Source: an uncultured Actinomycetes bacterium
GTDB taxonomy: Bacteria > Actinomycetota > Actinomycetes > Nanopelagicales > Nanopelagicaceae
Direction of reading: 5' to 3'
DNA length: 6,173 nt
Assembly (NCBI GenBank): GCA_903893085.1
Contig: CAITKS010000215.1
Coordinates: 1 to 6,173, forward strand
A program made the position numbers and the translations under genes. Of this stretch, positions 5,109 to 6,173 are shown one piece after another. The notes under the pieces were generated by a model. The model was given only the letters and a program-made list of their open reading frames with translations. It ran no database searches and had not been told where the DNA came from. Every line of letters starts with the position of its first letter. Position 1 is the stretch's first letter.

Positions 5109-6173
5109 TTAGTTTGCGAAAACCGCATTCCAATCAGTGATTGTCATCAAGTAGTACGCGCCGCCTTCGATAGTGGCTTTATCGATTGCATCTTTGCGGA
5201 TTGTGCTCTTTGACGGGATATCAGGGCGAGCGGCCGCTGCTCCTGTTGTATGAACCTGTGCGTTGAAGAAGAAGTAAGTGTTCTTGTCCCCGGACTTTGC
5301 GAGCAACTTAGTTGCATCGATAATTCCTGAGGCTTCTTCGTCCTGTGTCATGAACATTGGTGCGCCAACTGCGAAGTAATCCTTATTAAACTCCGCAACA
5401 ACCGCGATCTTCGAATCTGAGGCTCTAAAAGCTACGATACGAGAGACGTGACCATTGTTACCTGGATCTTCTTGAATCATTACGATTCCGTTAGCGGTAA
5501 CAGCCAAGTTATCTGGCTTGCTCAAGTATGGCGCTTCAGATCCATCGAGCAACAATTCGATCTTTGCGCCAAGTTCTGGCTTTTGACCATCTACGAAAGT
5601 CAGACGCCATAGCGCCCCACCATCACGTGAGAATGTTGGTTCAGCTGGATTTGGCTTGGTAGCACCAGAATCTTTATTTGATTCTGTTGTCACAAAGTAG
5701 AAAACGTTTGGATTTGAAGGATCCCATTCGCCGTCTTCAACGCGAGTCATTTCTGTGCCTTGCTCAGCGTGGTCCTTCTGCTGAGTACTGATATCGGCGT
5801 TCCAGATTGTCTTCTTGAAATCAACTGCGACAGCCTTGTTTTTTCCATACTTCGCACGGAAGGCGTTGTCATTTGCGATATCAGGAATGCTCAAAACGTG
5901 AACATCTCCGTTAGTTAGGCCCGCCTTATCAGCGAATGTTCCTGTTGTTGTCTTCTTTCCAACATACATGAACAACTGACTGTCAGTGGCCGATCCATCT
6001 TCGTTGCCCATAACGACTGTGTTGATTCCTGGCTTTAGATTTGGCATCAAGTTCTCCCATGATGCAAGACCCATGCGAGGAAGTTGAATTCCATGACCGT
6101 CCATGTCGAAAGCAAAACCTCGTGCGTAACCGCTATCGCCGTCTTCTTCACCGCTTAGGAATACTCCACCGTC
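5109..6173 (-). CDS. PhoX-like (DUF839) protein, N-terminus outside the window
   Basis: The frame is open from the right edge to the TAA at 5111-5109, giving 354 C-terminal residues. The ATG at 6104 is internal: upstream codons continue with GGVFLSGEEDGDSGYARGF, which fits the same family. Motifs resembling the PhoX/DUF839 group are SGEEDG, the LPRMGLASWEN stretch, VVMGNEDGS, LFMYVGKK, KAGLTNGDVHVL, TRVEDGEWDP (about 5719-5748) with FYFVTT, GGALWRL, and PDNLAVTANGIVMIQED. In characterised PhoX enzymes, acidic residues in such motifs bind calcium and iron in a beta-propeller phosphatase acting outside the cytoplasm. The visible part has no cysteine, which suits an exported protein, but the signal peptide region is not visible. 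Whether it is a phosphatase, another phosphoesterase or a non-enzymatic propeller cannot be decided here. It is convergent with the DUF1801 gene. Confidence 0.72.
   Translation of the reverse strand, partial: DGGVFLSGEEDGDSGYARGFAFDMDGHGIQLPRMGLASWENLMPNLKPGINTVVMGNEDGSATDSQLFMYVGKKTTTGTFADKAGLTNGDVHVLSIPDIANDNAFRAKYGKNKAVAVDFKKTIWNADISTQQKDHAEQGTEMTRVEDGEWDPSNPNVFYFVTTESNKDSGATKPNPAEPTFSRDGGALWRLTFVDGQKPELGAKIELLLDGSEAPYLSKPDNLAVTANGIVMIQEDPGNNGHVSRIVAFRASDSKIAVVAEFNKDYFAVGAPMFMTQDEEASGIIDATKLLAKSGDKNTYFFFNAQVHTTGAAAARPDIPSKSTIRKDAIDKATIEGGAYYLMTITDWNAVFAN

Overview
The window looks like chromosomal DNA from a low-to-mid G+C actinobacterium. Three things suggest this: a Gly(GCC)/Cys(GCA)/Val(GAC) tRNA group of the kind common in Actinobacteria, no encoded CCA on any of the three tRNAs, and short -10 boxes of the TAnnnT type. 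The base composition (mid-40s percent G+C by eye) is low for the phylum and would suit a streamlined freshwater lineage such as the acI group (Nanopelagicales). That placement is inference; no search was possible.

Left part (1-3431, minus strand): a compact operon read right to left. It holds a short aminodeoxychorismate synthase component I (pabB), a class-IV PLP enzyme that fits aminodeoxychorismate lyase (pabC), and threonyl-tRNA synthetase (thrS, 3' end beyond the left edge). pabB and pabC overlap by one base (TAATG), and pabC and thrS are four bases apart. pabB plus pabC would make p-aminobenzoate for folate; the amidotransferase partner PabA is not in the window. The operon may start from a leaderless promoter next to the pabB ATG.

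Middle part (about 3461-5095, plus strand): divergent from the pab operon. The order is tRNA-Gly, a long hairpin that may be its terminator, tRNA-Cys, a stand-alone phosphomannose-isomerase-type cupin, tRNA-Val, a 59-residue membrane protein, and a DUF4287-DUF1801 two-domain protein. The protein genes sit close behind tRNAs with no clear terminator between, so tRNA-mRNA co-transcripts are likely. The leader between tRNA-Val and the membrane protein carries a 13-base direct repeat that allows alternative hairpins around the ribosome binding site.

Right part (5109-6173, minus strand): the C-terminal part of a PhoX-like (DUF839) protein, running off the right edge. A strong 12-bp inverted repeat at 5063-5095 separates it from the convergent DUF1801 gene.

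No gene-free stretch exceeds 300 bases. I saw no mobile element, CRISPR array, defence system or other clearly new system. The most unusual items are the protein genes embedded in the tRNA cluster and the repeat-bearing leader.
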